The position numbers and the translations under genes were made by a program. Of a stretch of 64,000 bases of DNA, positions 27,919 to 36,687 are shown piece after piece (positions within the stretch are counted from its first letter, which is position 1; each line of letters starts with the position of its first letter). The stretch is from Marinobacter sediminum (GTDB lineage: Bacteria; Pseudomonadota; Gammaproteobacteria; Pseudomonadales; Oleiphilaceae), in NCBI RefSeq assembly GCF_023657445.1, contig NZ_JAGTWY010000001.1:1364001-1428000 (forward strand), given 5' to 3'. The notes beneath the pieces are model-generated. The model saw only the letters and a list, made by a program, of their open reading frames with translations, had not been told where the DNA came from and ran no database searches.

Positions 27919-29262
27919 TCAGCCCCGGCGCTGGCGGAGGGCCTTTTTCACCCGCCTTGCCCGGCTCAGTTCATCCTTAACAAAGGCCCCGACGGCCTTA
28001 AGGATACCCAGGTCCGGATCAGCCGGTTCGTCATCCGCCAGCCGGAAAATCTGCTGGTAGTACCAGGCCTGGCCGCCCAGCACGTTTAATATTTTGAGTG
28101 GCATCAGCGGACTGGCGGGCGAGAAAAAGCCCCGCTGGGCAAGCTTGACGTGATCTTCGTGGCAAACGGTCTTATCGATGCGCCCTTCAAGCAGATCCTC
28201 AGGCGTATCTGGATCCGTGCAGAGCGGCCGACCAAGGCCAATCACGTCGGTTTCGCCACTGGCAACCACCTCTTCCATGAAAGCACGCGTCCGGAATCCA
28301 CCGGTGACCATCAGCGGGCAATCGCACACCTCACGAATCTTCTGGGCATAATCCAGGAAGTAAGCCTCCCGCTTGCGAGTGCTTTCCCGCATGGCCGGCC
28401 CATCGCTCGCGGTTTCGGCATCACCACTGTACCCGAGCAGCCGAGGCTGTTCGTAGGTGCCGCCGGATACCTCCAGCAGATCAATACCCTCCTCATTGAG
28501 CCAGCGCACCACGCTCACAGACTCATCAAGCGTAAACCCACCCTTGCGGAAATCGTCAGAATTCAGCTTTACCGCCACCGAAAACTCCGGCCCCACAGCG
28601 GCGCGGGTCGCCCGGACCACCCCAAGCAGGAAACGGGCGCGATTTTCCAGCGACCCACCCCAGCGGTCAGTGCGCTGGTTGGTGACCGGCGACAGAAAAG
28701 AGGACAACAGATAACCATGAGCCCCATGCACCTGGACGCCAGTGAAACCGGCGTCTTTGGCAATTCGGGCCACGTTGGCAAAGCGCTGGATAAAGTCGAG
28801 GATCTCCGGCTCCGTGAGTGCCCGTGGGCGGGCATAGTTGCCCATCAGCGATAGCTGCACCGCCGAAGGCCCCATTGGGCGCGAGGTAACATAACGCGGC
28901 GACTGGCGACCGGCATGGGAAATCTGCATCCACAAATGGTTGCCGTTGCGGGTGCCCGCTTCGGCCCAGGCGCGCAACTGCGCCATACCCTCGGGCTCGC
29001 CCTTCCCTTTTGATAAATCGGGCACCGGATCAATGGCCACATTACCCGGCCGCTCCAGCACCCGGCGATCAATCATCACATTGCCGGTAATCAGCAGCCC
29101 CGCCCCGCCATCGGACCAGCGCCGGTAGAGGGTTTCATGGCGGTGGGTGGCGTGTAGCTGATCGTCTGCCAGCCCCTCGGTCATGGCTGCCTTGGCGATG
29201 CGGTTGGGCAGGACGGCTCCGCAGGGGAGTTTCAGGGGTTGGGCTAAGGGCGATTCGGGCAT
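27919..29262 (-). CDS. NADH:flavin oxidoreductase (Old Yellow Enzyme family)
   Basis: A 447-residue FMN-dependent TIM-barrel oxidoreductase. It has an N-terminal LPNRIAKAAMTEGLAD, the substrate- and FMN-binding VQVHGAHGYLLSSFLSP and a C-terminal phosphate-binding VIGLGRPLCTDPD. It lacks the Fe-S and FAD domains of 2,4-dienoyl-CoA reductase, so it is a single-domain OYE. Members reduce activated alkenes using NAD(P)H. The physiological substrate is unknown. It is convergent with the lipoprotein gene, with 10 bases between the stops. Confidence 0.85.
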   Translation of the reverse strand: MPESPLAQPLKLPCGAVLPNRIAKAAMTEGLADDQLHATHRHETLYRRWSDGGAGLLITGNVMIDRRVLERPGNVAIDPVPDLSKGKGEPEGMAQLRAWAEAGTRNGNHLWMQISHAGRQSPRYVTSRPMGPSAVQLSLMGNYARPRALTEPEILDFIQRFANVARIAKDAGFTGVQVHGAHGYLLSSFLSPVTNQRTDRWGGSLENRARFLLGVVRATRAAVGPEFSVAVKLNSDDFRKGGFTLDESVSVVRWLNEEGIDLLEVSGGTYEQPRLLGYSGDAETASDGPAMRESTRKREAYFLDYAQKIREVCDCPLMVTGGFRTRAFMEEVVASGETDVIGLGRPLCTDPDTPEDLLEGRIDKTVCHEDHVKLAQRGFFSPASPLMPLKILNVLGGQAWYYQQIFRLADDEPADPDLGILKAVGAFVKDELSRARRVKKALRQRRG

Positions 29263-29315
29263 GGCATCATCCTGATGGTTTGAGTTCGTTGATTTTTAAA
29301 TTTGGATCAAAGTTC

Positions 29316-29942
29316 TCATTCCGCCTGTTCGACGGGAATCAACACTTCGTTCCGTCTCAGAAACCACGGCATGAACGGCGCGTTATAACGGGCCCATATC
29401 GGCGCTCCAGTTGCGATGTACCCCTTTTTATCAATCCACTTTTCCAGCCTGGATTTGTTCTTTTGGTAGCCTGATTCACTCCAGAATCCGGAATATCGAA
29501 TGGCCGCCATGGTCTGCTCCGGCACAGAACGTAAAGCGATCCGCTCGTCGTTGGGTTTCGGTATGCTGTCCATCGTGAACGAACTGGGCATCATGAAACT
29601 CACTACCCAATTACCATCAACCTGGGTCTGCCCTACCGGTGCCGTCATGTCGATTTTCTGACTCTCAGCCACCTGGCCAACGGGCGCGGTCATGGCGATT
29701 TCCTGCTGGGACTGGTTATTGCCGGAAATGTATTTAAACAAACGACCAAAAGCTTCACTGCCCGCGTCTTCAAATTCCGAATCGACGACCGTCTCTGCAA
29801 CGATCTGCGGCTCATACTGACGCACCTCCAGATTCTCATCCTTCAGGAGTATTGTGTATTCCGCTTCTTCTGTCGCCATGGTGGTTGCCGATATGAACAT
29901 TGAGCAAAGGGAGAGAACGAGCGCTGCCTGCCGTTTAAGCAT
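29316..29942 (-). CDS. SOUL/heme-binding-like protein, exported
   Basis: 208 residues from the ATG at 29942 (MLKRQAALVLSLCSMFI), which has AAGGA about 8 bases upstream. The frame to 30020 adds residues that would precede the signal peptide. After the signal peptide (cut near TMATEEA) comes a SOUL domain with YTILLKDENLEVRQYEPQIVAET and IAMTAPVGQ repeated as IDMTAPVGQ, a hallmark of the family. SOUL proteins bind heme or other porphyrins; here the site would be periplasmic. Function unknown. Confidence 0.82.
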   Translation of the reverse strand: MLKRQAALVLSLCSMFISATTMATEEAEYTILLKDENLEVRQYEPQIVAETVVDSEFEDAGSEAFGRLFKYISGNNQSQQEIAMTAPVGQVAESQKIDMTAPVGQTQVDGNWVVSFMMPSSFTMDSIPKPNDERIALRSVPEQTMAAIRYSGFWSESGYQKNKSRLEKWIDKKGYIATGAPIWARYNAPFMPWFLRRNEVLIPVEQAE

Positions 29943-30147
29943 GATGTTTCCTTTTAGATAATTCGGCAATTCTACCTGGGTCACTGACCTGACTATGAAA
30001 TTACTCTCCCGAGTACTCAAACGTCGCCAGCTTGCAGATATACGTTGCGCGAACCAGTATGTCCTTCGCCCGATCGATGCCCCACTCTCTCCAGCGAAGC
30101 ATAGTTTGGTAGAGTGGCCATCCCCTTACTAAGGTAATAATAATCAC

Positions 30148-30648
30148 ATGCCATTCACGCCAATCCACATGGGCCCCGGCATAGCCGTGAAAGCGTTGCT
30201 TCAGGGCAGTTTCAGCCTGATGGTTTTCGGCTGGGCCCAGATCGTGATGGATCTTCAGCCGTTATTCGTGATGGTCACCGGCGAGGGACACTTGCATGGC
30301 TTTTCCCACACCTACCTGGGCGCGGGACTGCTGGCCATTCTGTCGGCTTTATCCGGCAAGTACCTTTCAGAGATCGGGCTTTATGTCCTGGGACTGAATC
30401 GAGATTGGAGCATGGTGATTGGCTGGCGAGTGGCGTTCCTCTCCGCATTCATCGGAACCTTTAGCCATGTTCTGCTGGACAGCATCATGCATGCGGATGT
30501 GGAGCCGTTTTTTCCGATCACGACTGACAATGCGATTCAGGGACTGCTCTCAGTTGAGGCACTGCACCAACTTTGCCTCTATAGCGGAGTTATTGGGGGA
30601 GTTGTGTATTTTGCGGTTCAATTTTGGACCCGGCGGCATAAGCCCTAG
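30148..30648 (+). CDS. Small membrane protein, metal-dependent hydrolase-like
   Basis: A 166-residue polytopic membrane protein with about four helices. It has polar residues typical of the YdjM/DUF4184-like membrane-bound metal-dependent hydrolases: N-terminal THIMG-like PFTPIHMGPG, IVMDLQP, HGFSHTYLGAG and FSHVLLDSIMHAD. These His and Asp residues would form a metal site within the membrane. Its stop overlaps the convergent mksE end by 4 bases, marking the left edge of the defence island. AAGG lies upstream of the ATG. Confidence 0.65.
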   Translation: MPFTPIHMGPGIAVKALLQGSFSLMVFGWAQIVMDLQPLFVMVTGEGHLHGFSHTYLGAGLLAILSALSGKYLSEIGLYVLGLNRDWSMVIGWRVAFLSAFIGTFSHVLLDSIMHADVEPFFPITTDNAIQGLLSVEALHQLCLYSGVIGGVVYFAVQFWTRRHKP

Positions 30649-31271
30649 CCCTGCTCATACTCCCGAACCAATTCCTGCAGAAAATAAAGACCAGCAGTAC
30701 TCAAGAAGCAGCGACTGGCACCAGAGCGAAACAGCAGGTTGCGCTTGTCCAAATAGTCCAACGCTTCAGGCATGCCTTTTTCAAACCGAGCGGCCCTGAG
30801 AATCTCTTGATATTCCTCATCATCACCTAAAGCCGAGAGGTCTTGCTCATTCAATCCAGCGTCGGGACGACCAAGGTAATCCAGATCCCTACCGCTGCGC
30901 GCAAAATAACGCCCGATAAGCAGCAGTATCACCTGCACCCGGAAGGCGTTTTCATCATGCTCTTCGTTCTCGTCATCACTGCTTTCCTTGAGAAAGAAAA
31001 ACGAGCCGGTCTCGTTGAAAACCAGTTCGCTGCCCAGGTGCTCGTAGAAGGTCCGGAAGTGGGATAGATGATTGTACAAAAGATTGTAGAGCGAATTGGC
31101 CCGAAGCTCTGAGCGGTTACTGTCCCAGACATCACGCACGATCACCCTGCCCGCTTGAAATTCCCGGTAGATAGCGGCGCTGTTGGCAGGCAGGATCTGT
31201 TCGAAGCTGCTCGAACTTTGTGAATGGTCCGGGGATTCTGCGGTTTCTATCGCATCAGAGAATTCAGGCAT
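30645..31271 (-). CDS. mksE: Mks/Wadjet condensin subunit MksE (JetB)
   Basis: A 208-residue MukE-like winged-helix protein from the ATG at 31271, which overlaps the mksF stop by 8 bases (ATGCCTGA). It has AIYREFQAGRVIVRDVW at the N-terminus, SLYNLLYNHLSHFRTFYEHLG and a C-terminal FLQELVREYEQG. In Mks and Wadjet complexes it binds the kleisin and helps hold the SMC motor on DNA. It is the last gene of a four-gene operon. A degenerate second copy of its C-terminal end lies at 41453-41523. Confidence 0.82.
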   Translation of the reverse strand: MPEFSDAIETAESPDHSQSSSSFEQILPANSAAIYREFQAGRVIVRDVWDSNRSELRANSLYNLLYNHLSHFRTFYEHLGSELVFNETGSFFFLKESSDDENEEHDENAFRVQVILLLIGRYFARSGRDLDYLGRPDAGLNEQDLSALGDDEEYQEILRAARFEKGMPEALDYLDKRNLLFRSGASRCFLSTAGLYFLQELVREYEQG

Positions 31272-32691
31272 GATGTCGCTCTTCTTGATTGACCGGTTCA
31301 TTGGTTTCCAGTCGGCGCTTGCGGTAAACAAACTGTTCACTGTCGGATGACTGATCCAGGATTCGGAAACGGTTGGTCGTAACCACCTGCAGGCCCTCCG
31401 GTGGCGAGTTTACCAGCCGGTTCAGGGCCGCCAGCAAATCCGGAAAGCGGTAGCCCGGGATAAAACCGTCCAGCCGACCGTGAAGCTCCCGCACCAGATC
31501 CGCCGTAGGCCGCAGTTCCAGCGTTTCCAGCCATTGATAGAGCTGGTTGATACGCTGAACATCAATGCGTGTGTGACGGCCGCTTCCGTCCACTTCCTGT
31601 AGAATCGGCACCTCAGCTCTGCGGCGAAGATCGTGCAGGCGCAGATCCAGTTCACTGAACAACAACTGGTAGTAGCTGGACGAGCTACCGAAGGCATAGT
31701 GTTTCGGGCGCTGCTGGGCCCGCAAGCCGACCAGGAACCCCGTACTGCGGGCAAAGTCCCCGCCTTCCAGCCACTTTCGCTTCAGGCTGAGGGTCTCCGT
31801 TTCACTCTTGAGTCCCTGCAGTTTGCCGTAGAAATGCTCCATGGCGTTGTACTGGACCATGCCCTGGCGAGTCTTTCGCAGGAAGTGCTCCACCTCCTGG
31901 GCCACCGCATGAATCGGTTTGTACAGGGCGTTGAGGCTGATGGAGGAACGGAACAACTGGTCTGCCAGACTGTGGTCGCCGTGGTTTTCCAGTAGCCGGA
32001 CCATGGCTTCCAGGGTCTCAAACAGATTGCTGCCATCGGGCAGTCGGGTGTCCGGGTTCAGGAACACCAGGGTCGGCTTGATGTGGCGCTCGTAAAGGGT
32101 AACGATCTGCTCAAACAGGTTCTGGCGGAACTCCAGGTATTTCTCCGGCGCCCGGCTGGCGTCGCCGGACAGATCCGCAAGCTGCGCGCTGATGGTCTGC
32201 ATGCGCAGGACGTTCTGTCGCAGCAGCCCAATGAGCTGGCTGACACGCTCGTTCAGGTCGTCCCGCAGTTCGGTGTAGTCGGGATCGGCGTCGCTGAAGC
32301 TGCTGGCTTCCAGGCGATTACGTACGTCTCGCAGGGTAACCAGGTGCCCCCTCAGGCGGGCATCGGTCAGCTCCTGGTAAAGCGATGCGTTGCAGGCCCG
32401 CATCAGGTTAATCAAGGCGTCCTGGAACACCAGCCGCCGCTCACCCTCGGCCTTGATAATGTCGATCACCAGTCCGCTGCGGAACAGATTGTCGGTATTC
32501 AGCGCCAGTCGCACCCGGTCCCGGTCGGCCTTGCCGAGGGTGCGGGTATAGTCCATCACCTCGGCTACCAGGTCGCTTTCGCGAATGTATCGGGCCTCGT
32601 TCCGATCCATCCGCTCGATCATCCGGAACAGAATCTTTGGGTGCTCGAACAGCAGCCGGGTGGTGTCCAGGGTGCTGAAGCGTTTACTCAT
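31264..32691 (-). CDS. mksF: Mks/Wadjet kleisin subunit MksF (JetA)
   Basis: A 475-residue kleisin. The N-terminal winged-helix and helical dimerisation region opens RFSTLDTTRLLFEHPKILFRMIERMD, followed by a long all-helical middle (DYTELRDDLNERVSQLIGLL and later) and a C-terminal winged helix (about 390-475). In the family it bridges the heads of the SMC dimer and recruits MksE. Both ends overlap their neighbours by 8 bases, so subunit ratios are probably set by translational coupling. Plasmid restriction is the known role of the related JetABCD complexes. Confidence 0.82.
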   Translation of the reverse strand: MSKRFSTLDTTRLLFEHPKILFRMIERMDRNEARYIRESDLVAEVMDYTRTLGKADRDRVRLALNTDNLFRSGLVIDIIKAEGERRLVFQDALINLMRACNASLYQELTDARLRGHLVTLRDVRNRLEASSFSDADPDYTELRDDLNERVSQLIGLLRQNVLRMQTISAQLADLSGDASRAPEKYLEFRQNLFEQIVTLYERHIKPTLVFLNPDTRLPDGSNLFETLEAMVRLLENHGDHSLADQLFRSSISLNALYKPIHAVAQEVEHFLRKTRQGMVQYNAMEHFYGKLQGLKSETETLSLKRKWLEGGDFARSTGFLVGLRAQQRPKHYAFGSSSSYYQLLFSELDLRLHDLRRRAEVPILQEVDGSGRHTRIDVQRINQLYQWLETLELRPTADLVRELHGRLDGFIPGYRFPDLLAALNRLVNSPPEGLQVVTTNRFRILDQSSDSEQFVYRKRRLETNEPVNQEERHHA

Positions 32692-35626
32692 CCACCGGCT
32701 CCATCAGATTGGCCTGGGTCTGGTCGGCCCAGTGGCTAAGGGGGTCACCGTTGGTGAAACCCTCGGCACCGCCCCAGAACACCAGAGTACGCTGCGGGCT
32801 ATAGGGCCGTGCTGTGCGCATCTGCCCCACTTCCAGATGCCGGCCGATCAGATAAATCACTTCCGCGCTGGCGCTGTGGGTGGCGGCGGAGAACAGGTTG
32901 AAGCCCTGCTTGCGGAGTCGTTCCAGCAGTGACGGCATCTGGCTGATATCGACGCTGGCCAGCTCGTCCAGCACCATGGGAAACGATAGCTGCACGCCCG
33001 GATACAGCACCCGTTTCAGCAACCGGTACACCAGTTCCAGATTAATCAGCGCTGTGGTGGAAGTGGACTGGCCCTTCTTGTCCAGGTTCGCAGCGTTTTC
33101 CTTGCGGGTGCTGTAGGAAATACCGGTGATCACCCTGTCCATCGTCAGGCGTTTGCTGCCGTCCTGCTCCCCGAAAAAGTCCGCCACGAATACCCGTAAA
33201 CGGTCGTAGAACGCGTCCGACTGCAGCTGATTGCCATAAGGGTCGATGTTGTTGGCTTCTTCCACCAGATTGCGGAACTTCGGATCGGTATGGATATCCA
33301 CCCGGATTTCCACCAGATCGTTGATGCGCACGCCATCCAGTTCGCGGTTGAGCTGCGCTTCAAAACGGGCAATGTGCTCGTGATTGGATTTCAGCGCCTG
33401 CCGGTAGCTCGCCACCGTCTCGTTGTGGATGCCAACCTGCTGCTCCAATACGCTCCAACGCTCAGCCATACCGGCAAACAGATCCGACAGGCTTTTGAAG
33501 GTTTCCCGGATAACCGAGGAGGCCGGGCTGTCTTTCTGCAACTCACCCTCGGCATCCTCGTGAACGCCCAGATAGACGAACTGGCGCAAGTGGTCGAGGA
33601 TACTGCGACGGCGCTCTTCAAGATCGTCCAACTGGGTTTGCAGATCGTCAAACGACGCGACGGAGACTTGCTCAATCTCTAGTGGCTGCTCGGCTTCCAC
33701 GACTTTCAGATGCGGGAATCGGTGCTCTACAGTGCCAACGCTTCGGCTGAGGCCCGCCAGTTCCCGTTCCCTTTGTTCGATCCGATCTTTCTCGGCCCTG
33801 GCTTTAGCCACTTTTTGCTGCACGGCATCCTGCTTTTCCTGCTCCAGCCGGGCTTGCTCTTCCAGCTTGGCCAGCTGTTCCTCCGCCGCCTGCTTTTCCT
33901 CCGTGGCATCTCTCAGTGTGGTTGCCGCTGCCGGGTAACGGCTCAAGGTATCCAGATCTTTCTGGATGGCGCGGATTTCTTTCTCCGTGCGCTCAATCAG
34001 CCGAGGCCGGTCATGCTCCTGGTTGGCCGTGTCTGCCAGCTCCGAACGCTCCTTTTCCAGCCCATGAAGCTCACCCTCAATATGCCTGCGCTGCTCTGCA
34101 AAGTCAGTCTGCCGGGCTGGCTGAGCCGGGAATTCCGTATCGAACCAGTCAAAGCCTTTATCAGTGGGTACAAGCAGCCGAGCAAAAGCTTCAATGGTAG
34201 CCTTGCTGTCGGCATCAAGGTCCCGACCAGAGCTGGCCATCACCAGCTTCGAATCCACGGCCCGCAAGGGCGCAGCGGTGGCCTCGTCCAGCTGGTTCTG
34301 AAGCTGCCATTGTTGTTTACTTTCCCGATCTTTCAGGGATTCCAGCTTGCGATCGAGTTCCTGTTTCTTTTTCTGGATCTGCTCCAGCCGGATTTCTGCC
34401 TGAGCGGCACTTTTCAGTGCGGCCAGATGCTCTCTCTTGCCAACGAGTTCCTCTTTCTGGATGTCCTCGATTTCCTGCAGTGTCATCTCCCCATATTGGG
34501 AAACCAACAGATCGCCATCTTTCTGGTTCTGCTCTGCCTGCTTGATGCGACGGTCGGCGGAACGGATCTCGCCCTTCAGGCCGCTGGCGTCCTGCTCCAG
34601 CTTTTTCAGGGTCTGCACCACATAGCGAAGTGTCTCGTTCTGCTCATTGAACACCTCCACCGCAGCCTTGCGCCTGGTGCCAATATCCTGCAAGGCATTG
34701 GTCACACCATCCCGAAACGCGGCGAAGTCATGCTGGCTGCGAAGCAGCGTCTGATAGGCCTGGTAATCCTTTTGGAGCTTTTCAAACCGTGAGCGCTCTT
34801 TCTCGATTCTCGTGAGCTGGGTTTGCTGCTGCTTCAACTGGTCGTGGCGATTGAGGAAGTCGTCGATATTGAAATCGAAGGCGTCGTCGGCAAACTTCTT
34901 GTCCGCTTCGATGATGCTGGCCACCGCATTGGCCATCGCCTTGTCGTCCGCCTTCATTTCAAACAACAGCAGGATCAGCGTGCGCAGCGACTGCACCCGG
35001 CGCTCATCGGACTCACCCAGGGGCAGCACGGAATAACGCACCGCATCCGCGTTCATCAACTCGCTGCTGTAAAGCATATGTTTGAGTTTGGCAGGGTCAC
35101 TCACCAGCCGGGTTTCTTTGGAGAATTTTTTCAGAGTCTCTGACAAGCGGCTGAACGACAACTCTGGTACGGCCTGCCCGATACCGTCCTCATCATCACC
35201 ATTCCAGAACAGGGGGCGCAACTGGTCGTAAGCCACCGGTACAAACGCGCGGCCATAGCTGAGCTGGCTGGCGCTGTCCCGGTACAGAATCTGGCAATGC
35301 ACCCCGGCCGGGTTCTCGGCTTCCATAATCAGGAAACTGAACTGGCTGGGAAAGTAGTGCTGGTAGCTTTCCTCGTTGGTGTAAAAGCTGCCGGCACTGG
35401 CATTGCGAAAAGCAAATTTCTTGCGGCTGTTCTTGAAGTTGTTCTCCGGCAGCAGGAACAGACGCAGTGAATTCAAAAGACTGGACTTGCCCAGGTTCCC
35501 CGGCCCCAGGATCAGGCCGTGGCTATCCACCGGAATTTCCACGTAACAGAAGCCGGCGGAATCCACCAGCACCAGGCGGCGTATGCCAAAGGTGAAATTG
35601 CTTGGGCTCCCCTCGGAGTCACTCAT
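32684..35626 (-). CDS. mksB: Mks/Wadjet SMC-like ATPase MksB (JetC)
   Basis: A 980-residue SMC-family ATPase. Walker A is GPGNLGKSS near residues 37-45. Two long charged coiled-coil arms (about 240-420 and 500-760) flank a small hinge. The C-terminal head carries a signature-like KKGQSTSTTALINLEL (about 850-866) and Walker B PMVLDELASVD (about 884-894). It should act as a DNA loop-extruding motor that detects small circular DNA. It is shorter than MukB, as expected for MksB/JetC. Both ends overlap neighbouring genes by 8 bases. Confidence 0.85.
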   Translation of the reverse strand: MSDSEGSPSNFTFGIRRLVLVDSAGFCYVEIPVDSHGLILGPGNLGKSSLLNSLRLFLLPENNFKNSRKKFAFRNASAGSFYTNEESYQHYFPSQFSFLIMEAENPAGVHCQILYRDSASQLSYGRAFVPVAYDQLRPLFWNGDDEDGIGQAVPELSFSRLSETLKKFSKETRLVSDPAKLKHMLYSSELMNADAVRYSVLPLGESDERRVQSLRTLILLLFEMKADDKAMANAVASIIEADKKFADDAFDFNIDDFLNRHDQLKQQQTQLTRIEKERSRFEKLQKDYQAYQTLLRSQHDFAAFRDGVTNALQDIGTRRKAAVEVFNEQNETLRYVVQTLKKLEQDASGLKGEIRSADRRIKQAEQNQKDGDLLVSQYGEMTLQEIEDIQKEELVGKREHLAALKSAAQAEIRLEQIQKKKQELDRKLESLKDRESKQQWQLQNQLDEATAAPLRAVDSKLVMASSGRDLDADSKATIEAFARLLVPTDKGFDWFDTEFPAQPARQTDFAEQRRHIEGELHGLEKERSELADTANQEHDRPRLIERTEKEIRAIQKDLDTLSRYPAAATTLRDATEEKQAAEEQLAKLEEQARLEQEKQDAVQQKVAKARAEKDRIEQRERELAGLSRSVGTVEHRFPHLKVVEAEQPLEIEQVSVASFDDLQTQLDDLEERRRSILDHLRQFVYLGVHEDAEGELQKDSPASSVIRETFKSLSDLFAGMAERWSVLEQQVGIHNETVASYRQALKSNHEHIARFEAQLNRELDGVRINDLVEIRVDIHTDPKFRNLVEEANNIDPYGNQLQSDAFYDRLRVFVADFFGEQDGSKRLTMDRVITGISYSTRKENAANLDKKGQSTSTTALINLELVYRLLKRVLYPGVQLSFPMVLDELASVDISQMPSLLERLRKQGFNLFSAATHSASAEVIYLIGRHLEVGQMRTARPYSPQRTLVFWGGAEGFTNGDPLSHWADQTQANLMEPVDE

Positions 35627-36407
35627 CCAGAATCATCTCCTGTTCCATGAATTTTCCGGTGGCCCGAAAAGTCTCTGCCAGAGACAAAAAGCCAAGCGCC
35701 TCGGCCAGCGAAAGCGCCTTAGTGAACCGTTCAGTGCTATCCGGTATCTTGCAGAACTGGCTCAGCCACGGTTGCCAGTCGGCTGGCTGCACAAACCAGG
35801 CTTTATCAGCGAGAGAAGCAGCAATCGTCGAGAACATTTGCAGACCACCCGCATCATAATCGAATGCGCAGAATACTTCTTCGTAGCCCTTCAACCAATC
35901 GAGAATCGCCGCCCGGTTAATCCGATTGCCACCACCCAGCACCACATCGCAATCCGCCAGCTCCAAAGGCTTTCCAAGTACCTCACTGGCAAAGCCCAGC
36001 ATCTGTGGATATTGATAGAAATTACGTTCGTTCTCGATGACCAAGACAGACCGTGCTTGATGAAAACCAATATCAACCGAATCGTCCCCGATAACGACCA
36101 CGTCCGGTCGGCTGGATGCTAGCCCCTGACGGTACACAAGGACAAAACTGACCTCGGTGCCATGGCGGTGGGAATTTCCTTTCTTCGCGGCGTCTACCCG
36201 GCTTGCCGGAGCTTCCGCGACATTCTGCAACTCCGAGAAAGCGGTTTCATCCAGGACGGTGACAAGCCACCGATTAGTTTGTACTTTTTCAGTGGCAAAT
36301 AATTCCCGATGGCGGCGGCGGATCTGTTCCGGGAGTTTCTTCAAGAACGCTTCATAGTTAACGGGCTGACCACGAAGAATTTTTTGGAGGTAGTCGTTCA
36401 AAGGCAC
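35619..36407 (-). CDS. mksG: Mks/Wadjet Toprim nuclease subunit MksG (JetD-like)
   Basis: A 262-residue protein whose C-terminal half is a Toprim domain: VLVIENERNF supplies the metal-binding Glu125, GGGN follows at 158-161, and the DxD pair is Asp183/Asp185 in CAFDYDAGG. The family cleaves the DNA that the condensin ring has identified as a plasmid. It is shorter than the JetD proteins I know of, so the N-terminal arm domain is reduced. Unusually it is the first gene of the operon. The start is GTG with GGAG about 10 bases upstream. Confidence 0.75.
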   Translation of the reverse strand: MPLNDYLQKILRGQPVNYEAFLKKLPEQIRRRHRELFATEKVQTNRWLVTVLDETAFSELQNVAEAPASRVDAAKKGNSHRHGTEVSFVLVYRQGLASSRPDVVVIGDDSVDIGFHQARSVLVIENERNFYQYPQMLGFASEVLGKPLELADCDVVLGGGNRINRAAILDWLKGYEEVFCAFDYDAGGLQMFSTIAASLADKAWFVQPADWQPWLSQFCKIPDSTERFTKALSLAEALGFLSLAETFRATGKFMEQEMILDE

Positions 36408-36687
36408 ACCAAAATCACTCCAAATTTGAATTTTTTTGACCGTATATTTAAAGATTAGTGTAACGCTTTCAGTAGCCTACTGTATCGGGAGACTTTCGAT
36501 TTAGAGCGGCAGGCTAAGTCTTTGCGTTAGTTTGGCGCACCGCTTGGTGTTTTATGCCAATTTATAGCAGGAGCGGATCACAAGTTAGGTTCGGTGTCAT
36601 CTGATGTTTAGTTTGCTGGTCGGGCCCCCTACGTGATTCTGAGCTAAGCTTCAGTACCTGCCTAAGTCGAAGGAAACGGACGCTTCT
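36408..36687. other. Divergent intergenic region, mksG/541-aa membrane protein
   Basis: 280 AT-rich bases without a gene. It separates the Mks operon (minus) from the plus-strand membrane protein gene, so it should carry both promoters. I see no repeat or RNA gene. The only promoter-like match is listed separately at 36436-36464. Confidence 0.4.
36436..36464 (+). promoter_or_regulatory. Sigma-70-like promoter candidate
   Basis: TTGACC at 36436-36441 and TGTAAC at 36459-36464 with a 17-base spacer. It points toward the 541-residue protein gene but would leave a leader of over 200 bases, so it is tentative. Confidence 0.25.

Noticed and set aside
33710..34792. A 360-codon Leu/Phe-rich plus-strand frame
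   Set aside because: It is the antisense of the MksB coiled coil; Leu/Phe richness is what Glu/Gln/Lys-rich coding gives on the other strand.
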